Shown here: one piece after another, positions 1 to 5,595 of the stretch | Position numbering within the stretch: position 1 is the stretch's first letter | How the letters are laid out: each line of letters begins with the position of its first letter | Assembly (NCBI GenBank): GCA_038323315.1 | Contig: JBBQGU010000138.1 | Span: 1-9,697 of the forward strand | Source of the DNA: Stagnihabitans sp038323315 | Lineage (GTDB): Bacteria > Pseudomonadota > Alphaproteobacteria > Rhodobacterales > Rhodobacteraceae | Length of the DNA stretch: 9,697 nt | Reading direction: 5' to 3' | Program-made: the position numbers and the translations under genes | The notes under the pieces: model-generated | What the model saw: the letters and a program-made list of their open reading frames with translations, nothing else | What the model was told of the DNA's origin: nothing | Database searches by the model: none

Positions 1-2
1 GT

Positions 3-68
3 GGCGCAGGCGCCGGTGGTCCAGCCGCGGCGCAGAGAAGTGCGTTCCACGGGACCGAGCATAGATGA
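3..68 (+). CDS. 3' end of an unidentified upstream gene (partial)
   Basis: Reading frame 3 is open from the window edge and stops with TGA at 66-68, overlapping the ATG at 65-67 of cobA in an ATGA arrangement. The visible C-terminus is about 21 residues, ending AFHGTEHR. That is too short for me to name a family. The overlap with cobA suggests another cobalamin-pathway gene in the same operon, but this is inference from position only. The competing frame 1 reading is open over the same bases but leads into cobA in a frame that only becomes meaningful after about position 130, so I do not treat it as the real upstream protein. Confidence 0.35.
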   Translation, partial: GAGAGGPAAAQRSAFHGTEHR

Positions 69-636
69 ACGCGGTCGAGATGGCGATGCGCGCGTTTCCG
101 GAGTTGCTGCCGGGTCATGTGTGGCTGGCGGGCGCGGGGGCGAGGAGGTGTTGGCGCTGGCGGAGGATGGGATCCCGTTCCGTGTGATCCCGGGGATCTC
201 GTCGGGGCTGGCGGCGCTGACGGCGGCGTTCATCCCGGCGACTTTGCGGGGCGAGAACCAGGCGATCGTGTTGGCGACGGGGCATAGTGCCGATGCCGCG
301 GAGGTGTTGCCGGGAGATGTGGATTGGGCGGCGCTGGCGCGGCTGGGGCAGCCGATGGTGTTGTATATGGCGGTGACGCATGTGGCGGCGATCACGGCGG
401 CGCTGATGGGGTCGGGGATGGCCGGGTCGATGCCGGCCGCGGCGATCGTGTGGGCGACGACGCCGAAGCAGCGCGTGCTGGTGACGACGCTGGGCGGGCT
501 GGAGGCGCTGGTGGAACGCGAAGGGCTGCGCTCACCGGCGATCGTGGTGATCGGCAGCATCGTGCAGACGCGGGCGCGGCTGTTGTCGCTGCTGCCGAAA
601 TTAGAGGAGTGGAGCGGTTGGGCGCGCGCGGGTTAG
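65..636 (+). pseudogene. cobA: cobA, uroporphyrinogen-III C-methyltransferase, internally deleted and frameshifted
   Basis: CobA (SUMT) adds two methyl groups from S-adenosylmethionine to uroporphyrinogen III, giving precorrin-2, the branch point to cobalamin and siroheme. The N-terminus reads in frame 2 from ATG 65 and includes PGHVWLAGAG, the start of the family's SAM-binding loop (normally ..GAGPGDPGLL..). From about 130 the homology continues in frame 1 with GRGGEEVLALAEDG, then PFRVIPGISSG, ATGHSADA, VLYMAV and SPAIVVIGSIV, to the TAG at 634-636. The stretch normally lying between GAG and FGRGGEE (about 80 residues, including the uroporphyrinogen-binding region and the GGDPF motif) is missing, and the two halves are out of frame. 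No functional enzyme can result. A continuous frame 1 ORF from GTG at 1 exists, but its first 43 or so residues are out-of-frame sequence, not CobA. Family assignment is strong. Whether the deletion is biological is uncertain. Confidence 0.82.
130..139 (+). other. Deletion junction in cobA at a 10-base microhomology
   Basis: The ten bases GGGCGCGGGG belong at once to the codons for AGAG of the cobA N-terminal glycine loop (frame 2) and to the codons for GRGG in the middle of the protein (frame 1). The sequence switches from one context to the other here. This is what is expected if the interval between two copies of the same decamer was removed by slippage, end joining or a chimeric read. The second copy is inferred from the conserved protein motif, because the deleted bases are not in the window. 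Confidence 0.6.
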
Positions 637-1274
637 TCATCGGGGCGCCGCGGTCGGGGTCCGGCAAGACGACGCTGACGCGGTTGATTCAAGGGATCGA
701 GGTGCCGCAGGCCGGTCTGATTCAGGTCGACGGCGTGGATATCCGCCAGATCGATCTGGAGCATCTGCGGCGGTCGCTGGGCGTAGTGTTGCAGGAAAAC
801 CTGCTGTTTCGCGGCTCGATCCGCGACAACATCGCCACCGCCCGCCCCGATGCGGGACTGGAGGAGGTGCTGATCGCCGCCAAACTCGCCGGGGCCGAGG
901 AGTTCATTCGCCGGCTGCCGCAAGGCTTTGACACAAGGGTCGAGGAGGGTGGCGCGAACCTGTCGGGCGGCCAACGCCAGCGCATCGCGATTGCGCGCGC
1001 GTTGATGGCGGTGCCGCGGATATTGGTGTTTGACGAGGCAACCTCGGCTTTGGACCCGGAATCCGAGGCTGTGGTGAACCGCAACCTGTCGGCGATTGCC
1101 AAGGGGCGGACGGTGATCATCGTGTCGCACCGGTTGTCCTCGCTGGTGCGTGCCGATGCGATTGTCGTGTTGGAACAAGGGCATGTGGTAGATATGGCAC
1201 CCCATGCCGTGCTGCTGGACCGCTGCGACATCTATCGGCACCTGTGGCAGCAACAGACCGAGCATATGACATGA
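609..1274 (+). CDS. Chimeric ORF: CobB N-terminus joined to the ATPase domain of a type I secretion ABC transporter
   Basis: From GTG 609 (or TTG 618, better spaced after the GAGGAG at 604-609) the first 20 or so residues read GLVIGAPRSGSGKTT. That is the start of CobB (cobyrinate a,c-diamide synthase), whose beginning would overlap the cobA end. After the P-loop the protein is instead the nucleotide-binding domain of a HlyB/PrtD-type exporter. It shows Walker A with Lys20, Q-loop VVLQEN, signature LSGGQ at 118-122, Walker B LVFDE with catalytic Glu143, the D-loop SALD, and H-loop His174. All ATPase motifs are intact, but the six-helix membrane domain that precedes this domain in the family is absent. 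An ATPase of 221 residues without its membrane part should not export anything unless it pairs with a permease in trans. Its end overlaps the HlyD-like gene by ATGA, which is typical of an intact type I secretion operon, so the damage is confined to the 5' side. An upstream ATG at 324 in the same frame only adds shadow sequence antisense to nothing and out of frame with cobA. Confidence 0.75.
   Translation: MERLGARGLVIGAPRSGSGKTTLTRLIQGIEVPQAGLIQVDGVDIRQIDLEHLRRSLGVVLQENLLFRGSIRDNIATARPDAGLEEVLIAAKLAGAEEFIRRLPQGFDTRVEEGGANLSGGQRQRIAIARALMAVPRILVFDEATSALDPESEAVVNRNLSAIAKGRTVIIVSHRLSSLVRADAIVVLEQGHVVDMAPHAVLLDRCDIYRHLWQQQTEHMT
651..674 (+). other. Probable fusion point of cobB and the ABC transporter gene, in the Walker A codons
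   Basis: Upstream of this stretch the residues (GLVIGAP) follow CobB. Downstream of it (LTRLIQGIEVPQAG) they follow a HlyB-like ATPase. The shared piece encodes RSGSGKTT, a P-loop present in both families, so the two parent genes could share about 20 identical bases here. The two residues AP just before the P-loop fit CobB and are extra relative to the usual VVGRSGSGKTT of exporters, which places the join within or just after the loop. Confidence 0.6.
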
Positions 1275-2578
1275 AGCGCCCGGTTGTCGCCTCCGGCGCG
1301 ATGGAGTTTCAGGCCGATCTGGACCGGTTGGTGGTGGAACCCCTATCGGTGATGCTGCGGGCCTGGCCGTTTCTGGGAGCGGCCTTGGTGGCGGCCTTGG
1401 TGATGGTGGCGGCGCTGACGCGGATCGATATCGTGGTGACGGCAACGGGCCGGTTGGCGGCGGATGCGCCGCCGGTGATCCTGCAACCCCTGAGCCGCGC
1501 CGTATTGAAGGAACTGCTGGTCAAACCCGGCGACACGGTTGTTGCGGGACAAATGCTCGCACGGCTGGACAGCACGCTGACCGACGCAGACCGCGCGGCG
1601 CTGGAGATTGAGCGCCGGTCGCTGGCCGCACTACTGGCGCGGTTGCAGTCGGACATTTCCGGCACGGTGATGGTCCTTGGCGACGCCGATCAGGCGTTGC
1701 AGGCACAGGTGCAGGTGCAGCGGTCGAACCTGGCTTCAGCCCAGCGCGACCAGCTGCGCGCGGCCGAGATCGCGGTGACCCAGGCCCTCCAGACCGAACG
1801 CGGCGCCGGGCCCGGCCTGACGGACCGCCGCAACATCGCCCTGCAGATCGAGGCGATGCGGGACAAGCTGGCACGCGCGCAATCCGGCACGCAACTGCAG
1901 GCGATGGAGGCGCGCTTGGCGCGGATCGATGCGGAAATCGCGTTGAACGCCCATTTCGCGAGGCTGGATGATCTGGCGCAACGACTGGATCAGGCAAAGG
2001 CGGCGCTGCTGGCCTTTGAAATCGACCTCAGACGCAGGGCGACCGAGGATTATGCCGCTGTCGCCCCCAAATTGGCCGAGTTGGTCGAGCAACTGACCAA
2101 GGCGGACCGGGTTGCGGCCCTCGCCGACCTGCGCGCGCCGCGTCCCGGGGTTGTGCTGTCGGTCGCCAAGGGCGGGCCGGGGTCGCTGATCAGTGAAGGT
2201 GAGCCTGTCGTGGTGCTGGTGCCCAGCGACGTGGCGTTGATTGCCGAGATCGGCGTGCGGTCGTCCGAGGCGGGCAGCATCGCAATGGGCGATCCGGTGA
2301 CGGTCAAGATCGACGCCTTTCCGTGGCGGCGTAACGGCATGCTTCAGGGGCGGTTGCAAGATGTCAGCCATGGCTCCTTCACCCCCGAAGGCACGACGAC
2401 TGCCCTTCATTCCGGTCGCGTCACGCTGAGCGGCGACCTGACCAACTTGCCGCCGGGGGCACAAGTTCTGCCCGGCATGACCCTGACCGCCGAGATCAAG
2501 ACCGGCACGCGGACCGTGCTGGATTACTTTCTGGACCCCCTGATGCGTGGCATGACCGAAAGCCTGCGCGAACCCTGA
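1271..2578 (+). CDS. HlyD-family periplasmic adaptor of a type I secretion system
   Basis: This 435-residue protein is the membrane-fusion subunit that would link an inner-membrane ABC exporter to an outer-membrane TolC-like channel. A short cytoplasmic N-terminus is followed by one membrane helix (about 31-50, AWPFLGAALVAALVMVAAL). Next comes the first lipoyl-like half with LKELLVKPGDTVVAGQML (about 79-96), and then a long, Ala/Leu/Arg/Gln/Glu-rich stretch (about 103-280) expected to form the periplasmic coiled-coil hairpin. The second lipoyl half follows (LRAPRPGVV, about 287-325), then a beta-barrel domain and the family's typical C-terminus with TAEIKTGTRTVLDYFLDPL. The length fits the HlyD/PrtE family. 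I chose ATG 1271 because it overlaps the ATPase stop as ATGA; an in-frame ATG at 1244 would add nine residues inside the ATPase gene. The gene looks intact, unlike its truncated ATPase partner. No substrate gene is visible. Confidence 0.9.
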   Translation: MKRPVVASGAMEFQADLDRLVVEPLSVMLRAWPFLGAALVAALVMVAALTRIDIVVTATGRLAADAPPVILQPLSRAVLKELLVKPGDTVVAGQMLARLDSTLTDADRAALEIERRSLAALLARLQSDISGTVMVLGDADQALQAQVQVQRSNLASAQRDQLRAAEIAVTQALQTERGAGPGLTDRRNIALQIEAMRDKLARAQSGTQLQAMEARLARIDAEIALNAHFARLDDLAQRLDQAKAALLAFEIDLRRRATEDYAAVAPKLAELVEQLTKADRVAALADLRAPRPGVVLSVAKGGPGSLISEGEPVVVLVPSDVALIAEIGVRSSEAGSIAMGDPVTVKIDAFPWRRNGMLQGRLQDVSHGSFTPEGTTTALHSGRVTLSGDLTNLPPGAQVLPGMTLTAEIKTGTRTVLDYFLDPLMRGMTESLREP

Positions 2579-2585
2579 TGGAGCA

Positions 2586-3182
2586 ATGATGACCCTGGAA
2601 TCCCAACCCTTTGATGCGGCCCAAGCAGTTGACACCCGCAAAGTCCTGCATGTCGGTTGCGGTGCTGCCGACCCCGCCAAACTGCCCGCTGCATTTTTTC
2701 CGGCGGGGGTGTGGAGCGAGTTGCGGCTGGACATCGATCCGGGCGTTTTGCCCGATATCGTCGCCTCGATCACCGAAATGCCGATGGTGGCGACGGGGTC
2801 GGTGGATGCCGTCTGGTCGGCACATAACCTTGAACATCTGGCCAGCCACGAGGTGCCGGTTGCGTTGGCCGAGTTTCACCGGGTGCTGGCACCGGGCGGC
2901 TTTGTGCTGGTGACGATGCCCGACCTGCAACAGGTGGCCGAACTGGTCGCAGCGGGGCGGTTGGAGGATGCGGCCTATATGTCTGCGATGGGGCCGATTG
3001 CGCCCTTGGACATGCTGTACGGGTTCCGGCCGGCCTTGGCGCAAGGCAATGCGTTCATGGGGCACCGGACCGGCTTTGTCGCGGGTACGCTGGCGGCGCA
3101 TCTGGAGCGGGCCGGGTTCACAGGCGTTCGGGTGCAGCGGGATGGGCATTTCGCGCTGTGGGGCAGTGGCGTGAAGGCTTGA
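2586..3182 (+). CDS. Class I SAM-dependent methyltransferase, COG4627-like
   Basis: A small (198-residue) Rossmann-fold methyltransferase. Motif I is VLHVGCG (20-26), the acidic end of strand 2 is LDIDP (48-52), WSAHNLEHL (77-85) is the family's post-II region, and HRVLAPGGFVLVTMPDL (98-114) is the motif III segment. The region around GPIAPLDMLYGFRPAL and the HRTGF further on are features I associate with the COG4627 group of predicted methyltransferases. Its acceptor is unknown. The gene starts seven bases after the HlyD-like stop; GGAG at 2580-2583 sits 2 nt before ATG 2586 and 5 nt before ATG 2589, so the second ATG may be the one used. Position suggests co-transcription with the secretion genes and possibly modification of the exported product or a surface polymer, which is inference. 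It ends just before the operator region of the next unit. Confidence 0.85.
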   Translation: MMTLESQPFDAAQAVDTRKVLHVGCGAADPAKLPAAFFPAGVWSELRLDIDPGVLPDIVASITEMPMVATGSVDAVWSAHNLEHLASHEVPVALAEFHRVLAPGGFVLVTMPDLQQVAELVAAGRLEDAAYMSAMGPIAPLDMLYGFRPALAQGNAFMGHRTGFVAGTLAAHLERAGFTGVRVQRDGHFALWGSGVKA

Positions 3183-3207
3183 CGAATTTGGAACGTTCCA
3201 CTAAGGG
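3179..3207 (+). promoter_or_regulatory. Possible promoter of the CoA-transferase/GMC operon
   Basis: TTGACG at 3179-3184 is a good -35-like hexamer overlapping the methyltransferase stop codon. Seventeen bases further on, TAAGGG (3202-3207) is a poor -10. With this placement the first 12-bp palindrome lies wholly in the spacer and the second lies at about the start point, the usual arrangement for a repressor. The weak -10 makes the exact promoter uncertain; the regulatory role of the region is better supported by the palindromes than by these hexamers. Confidence 0.3.
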
Positions 3208-3221
3208 TTTGGAACGTTCCA
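3187..3221 (+). promoter_or_regulatory. Tandem palindromic operators TGGAACGTTCCA, 21 bp apart
   Basis: Two exact copies of the direct repeat TTTGGAACGTTCCA lie at 3187-3200 and 3208-3221. Within each, TGGAACGTTCCA (3189-3200 and 3210-3221) is a perfect 12-bp inverted repeat with a central CG. The centres are 21 bp apart, two turns of DNA, so two bound dimers would face the same side. Each copy is also followed by a TAAGG. A central-CG palindrome of this size is typical of LacI/GalR-family sites, though TetR or IclR-type regulators cannot be excluded. The pair sits in the only real intergenic gap between the methyltransferase and the CoA-transferase (3183-3258), so it most likely controls the downstream operon. 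No regulator gene is in the window. Confidence 0.72.
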
Positions 3222-3247
3222 TAAGGTGCTGATGCCCGGAACGTATC

Positions 3248-3255
3248 GGGGGAGA
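3248..3255 (+). promoter_or_regulatory. Ribosome binding site that fixes the CoA-transferase start at 3259
   Basis: The purine run GGGGGAGA ends four bases before ATG 3259. The alternative in-frame starts GTG 3226 and ATG 3232 have no comparable purine run at the right distance. GTG 3226 also begins only five bases after the second palindrome. The start at 3259 is therefore preferred. Confidence 0.6.
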
Positions 3256-3258
3256 CGC

Positions 3259-4830
3259 ATGGGCAAGCTGGTTTCGGCAGACGAGGCCGTGGCGCGCATC
3301 GGGGATGAGGCGGTTGTGACCGTGTCGTCATCCTCGGCTTTGGGATGCCCGGACAAGGTGCTGGCGGCACTGGGCGCGCGGTTTCGGGCGACAGGCCATC
3401 CGAGGGCGATCACCACGCTGCATCCGATCGCGGCGGGGGATATGTATGGGGTCAAGGGGATTGACCACATCGCGCAGGACGGGCTGTTGGCACGGGTGAT
3501 CGGGGGGTCATATCCCTCGGGGTCCAGCAATTTGCCGATGCCTGAAATTTGGCGGATGATCACCGAGGACAGGGTGGCGGCGTATAATGTGCCGTCGGGG
3601 ATCATGTTCGACATGCACCGGGATGTGGCCGCGCGAAAGCCCGGCGTGCTGACCAAGGTGGGGTTGCAGACCTTTGCCGATCCGGTCCGCGAGGGCTGTG
3701 CGATGAATGCGCGGGCGGCGGCTGCGCCAATCGTGCACCGCGTCGAGTTTGGCGGTGAAACCTGGCTGCATTTCCCGAATATTGCGCCGGATGTGTGTAT
3801 CCTGCGGGCGACCACCGCGGATGAGCGGGGAAACCTGACCTATGAGCATGAGGGCGCTTATCTTGGCGGCCTCGATCAGGCGATTGCGGCGCGGAACAAT
3901 GGCGGTCTGGTGATTGCGCAGGTCAAGCGATTGACCATGGCGGGCAGTTTGCGGCCCCATGATGTGCGGGTGCCGGGGCATCTGGTGGACCTGATCGTGC
4001 TGGACCCGGAGCAATACCAGACTACGGAAACGGCCTATGACCCGGCGATTTCAGGCGAGGTGATGCGGCCCTGGGCCTCGTTTCACTTGGCGGAACATGG
4101 GGTCGAGAAGGTGATTGCCCGGCGCGCGGCGATGGAGTTGCGGCGGGGGATGACGGCCAATCTGGGCTTTGGGATTTCCGCCATGGTGCCAAGGGTGCTC
4201 CTGGAGGCGGGGGAACCGCAAGCCGTGACCTGGGCCATCGAGCAGGGCGCGGTGGGGGGGATGCCGTTGACCGGGTTCGCCTTTGGCTGTGCCAGCAATG
4301 CCGATGCCTTTATGCCAAGCCCGGCGCAGTTCACCTATTTTCAAGGCGGCGGGTTTGACATGACCTTTCTGTCCTTCATGGAGGTGGATGTCGAGGGCAA
4401 TGTGAACGTCAGCAAGTTGGGGAAAAAGCCTTATCTGACCGCGGGTTGCGGCGGGTTTGTCGATATCACGGCCCATGCGCGGAAAATCGTGTTCTCGGGG
4501 TGGTTCGAGGCGGGGGCGGAGATTGAGTTGACGGCCTCGGGGTTAAGGGTGGCCAAGCCCGGCAAATTTACCAAGATGGTTGAACGGGTGGAGCATGTGA
4601 CCTTTTCAGGGGCGAGGGCGCGGGAACAGGGGCAGGAGGTCCTGTATATCACCGAGCGGTGTGTGATCCGGCTGACCGACACGGGGCTGGTCGCGACCGA
4701 GATCATGCCGGGGATTGATCCTGCGCGGGATATCATTGCGGCCTCGGCAGGCAGGGTGTCGGTGGCCGAGAATGCTGTGGTGCTGCCGCTGGCGTTGCTG
4801 GCCGAAACGGCGATGGAGTTGACGCTGTGA
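3259..4830 (+). CDS. Acyl-CoA:acetate/3-ketoacid CoA-transferase, family I fused type (COG4670/YdiF-like)
   Basis: A 523-residue protein with both CoA-transferase halves in one chain, as in YdiF and propionate CoA-transferases. It would move CoA between an acyl-CoA and a free carboxylate through a glutamyl-CoA thioester. The N-terminal half carries PDKVLAALGARF, then DHIAQDGLLARVIGG, LRATTADERGNLTYE and NGGLVIAQVKR. The C-terminal half has the catalytic segment IEQGAVGGMP, in which Glu328 is the expected nucleophile, followed by FDMTFLSFMEVDVEGNVNVS. The usual glycine-rich loop near the N-terminus is here SSSSALGCP (about 19-27). It is the first gene of the operon, 77 bases after the methyltransferase and directly downstream of the tandem palindromes, and it overlaps the crotonase by GTGA. 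It probably activates a carboxylic acid made by the operon's oxidoreductases. The acid itself is not identifiable. Confidence 0.9.
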   Translation: MGKLVSADEAVARIGDEAVVTVSSSSALGCPDKVLAALGARFRATGHPRAITTLHPIAAGDMYGVKGIDHIAQDGLLARVIGGSYPSGSSNLPMPEIWRMITEDRVAAYNVPSGIMFDMHRDVAARKPGVLTKVGLQTFADPVREGCAMNARAAAAPIVHRVEFGGETWLHFPNIAPDVCILRATTADERGNLTYEHEGAYLGGLDQAIAARNNGGLVIAQVKRLTMAGSLRPHDVRVPGHLVDLIVLDPEQYQTTETAYDPAISGEVMRPWASFHLAEHGVEKVIARRAAMELRRGMTANLGFGISAMVPRVLLEAGEPQAVTWAIEQGAVGGMPLTGFAFGCASNADAFMPSPAQFTYFQGGGFDMTFLSFMEVDVEGNVNVSKLGKKPYLTAGCGGFVDITAHARKIVFSGWFEAGAEIELTASGLRVAKPGKFTKMVERVEHVTFSGARAREQGQEVLYITERCVIRLTDTGLVATEIMPGIDPARDIIAASAGRVSVAENAVVLPLALLAETAMELTL

Positions 4831-5594
4831 CACAAGTTCATTTGCTGATGGACGGGCCCATAGCCGAAATCCGGCTGGACAATCCGGCCAAACTGAACGC
4901 GCTGACGCCGGATATGCTGACCCAGATCGCGGCGCATTGTGATGCCATCGAGGGGCGTGACGACGTGGTGGCCGTCCTGCTGACCGCCACGGGGCACCGC
5001 GCGTTTTGCACCGGGGCGGATATCAACGCCTGGGGGCACTTGGCCCCGGCCGAGTTTGCGCGGGGTTGGGTGCGGTCGGGGCACCGAATCTTTGACCGGA
5101 TCGCACGGCTGGCCAAACCGACGATTGCGGTGCTGGAGGGGCATGCCTATGGCGGCGGGCTGGAGCTGGCTGCGGCCTGTGACATTCGGGTGATGTCGCC
5201 CAAGGCGCGGCTGGCTTTGCCGGAAACCAGCGTCGGCATTGTGCCGGGCTGGTCGGGCACGCAGCGGTTGGCGCGGTTGTTGCCGGAACCGGTGCTAAAG
5301 GAAATGGCGCTGTTCGGGCGCAGTTTGACCGCCGAACGTGCGCTGGCGTTGGGGTTTGTCGCCGAGGTGGCAGATGACCCCTGTGCTGCGGCGGTCGAAA
5401 TTGCGGACCGGCTGAAGGTGACCTCGCCCCGTGCGACCGAGGTCGCGAAATACATGCTGCATGCGGCGCTGGGCGAGGATAGAGGTGCGATGATCGAGGC
5501 TTTGGGGGCGGGCATGACTGCCGCCACTGCCGATAAAGCCGAGGGCGTTGCGGCCTTTCGGGACAAGCGCAAACCTGAGTTTCCGGGGGCGTAA
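4827..5594 (+). CDS. Enoyl-CoA hydratase/isomerase (crotonase) family protein
   Basis: A 255-residue crotonase. The oxyanion-hole motifs are FCTGADI (60-66) and GHAYGGGLELA (105-115). Both acid residues used by classical enoyl-CoA hydratase are in place: Glu113 in GGGLELA and Glu133 in LPETSVGIVPG, followed by GTQRL. That favours true hydratase chemistry (water addition across a 2,3-double bond of a CoA ester), although ring-opening or isomerising crotonases can share these residues. The GTG start overlaps the CoA-transferase stop (GTGA), so the two are likely translationally coupled. The stop is one base before the next start. Paired with a CoA-transferase, it should act on the activated intermediate. 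Confidence 0.9.
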   Translation: MTQVHLLMDGPIAEIRLDNPAKLNALTPDMLTQIAAHCDAIEGRDDVVAVLLTATGHRAFCTGADINAWGHLAPAEFARGWVRSGHRIFDRIARLAKPTIAVLEGHAYGGGLELAAACDIRVMSPKARLALPETSVGIVPGWSGTQRLARLLPEPVLKEMALFGRSLTAERALALGFVAEVADDPCAAAVEIADRLKVTSPRATEVAKYMLHAALGEDRGAMIEALGAGMTAATADKAEGVAAFRDKRKPEFPGA

Positions 5595-5595
5595 G

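Noticed and set aside
1..129. The first 43 or so residues of the frame 1 ORF starting with GTG at 1 as a real N-terminus of CobA
   Set aside because: In this stretch the CobA homology (PGHVWLAGAG) is in frame 2, so the frame 1 residues are out-of-frame sequence joined to CobA by the deletion.
324..608. N-terminal extension of the ABC ATPase ORF back to ATG 324
   Set aside because: The residues are Gly/Ala/Asp-rich and correspond to cobA read in the wrong frame; homology to CobB begins only at about 609-630.
3183..3258. A rho-independent terminator between the methyltransferase and the CoA-transferase
   Set aside because: The palindromes are only 6-bp arms with no loop and no T-run follows, so they fit operators and not a terminator hairpin.
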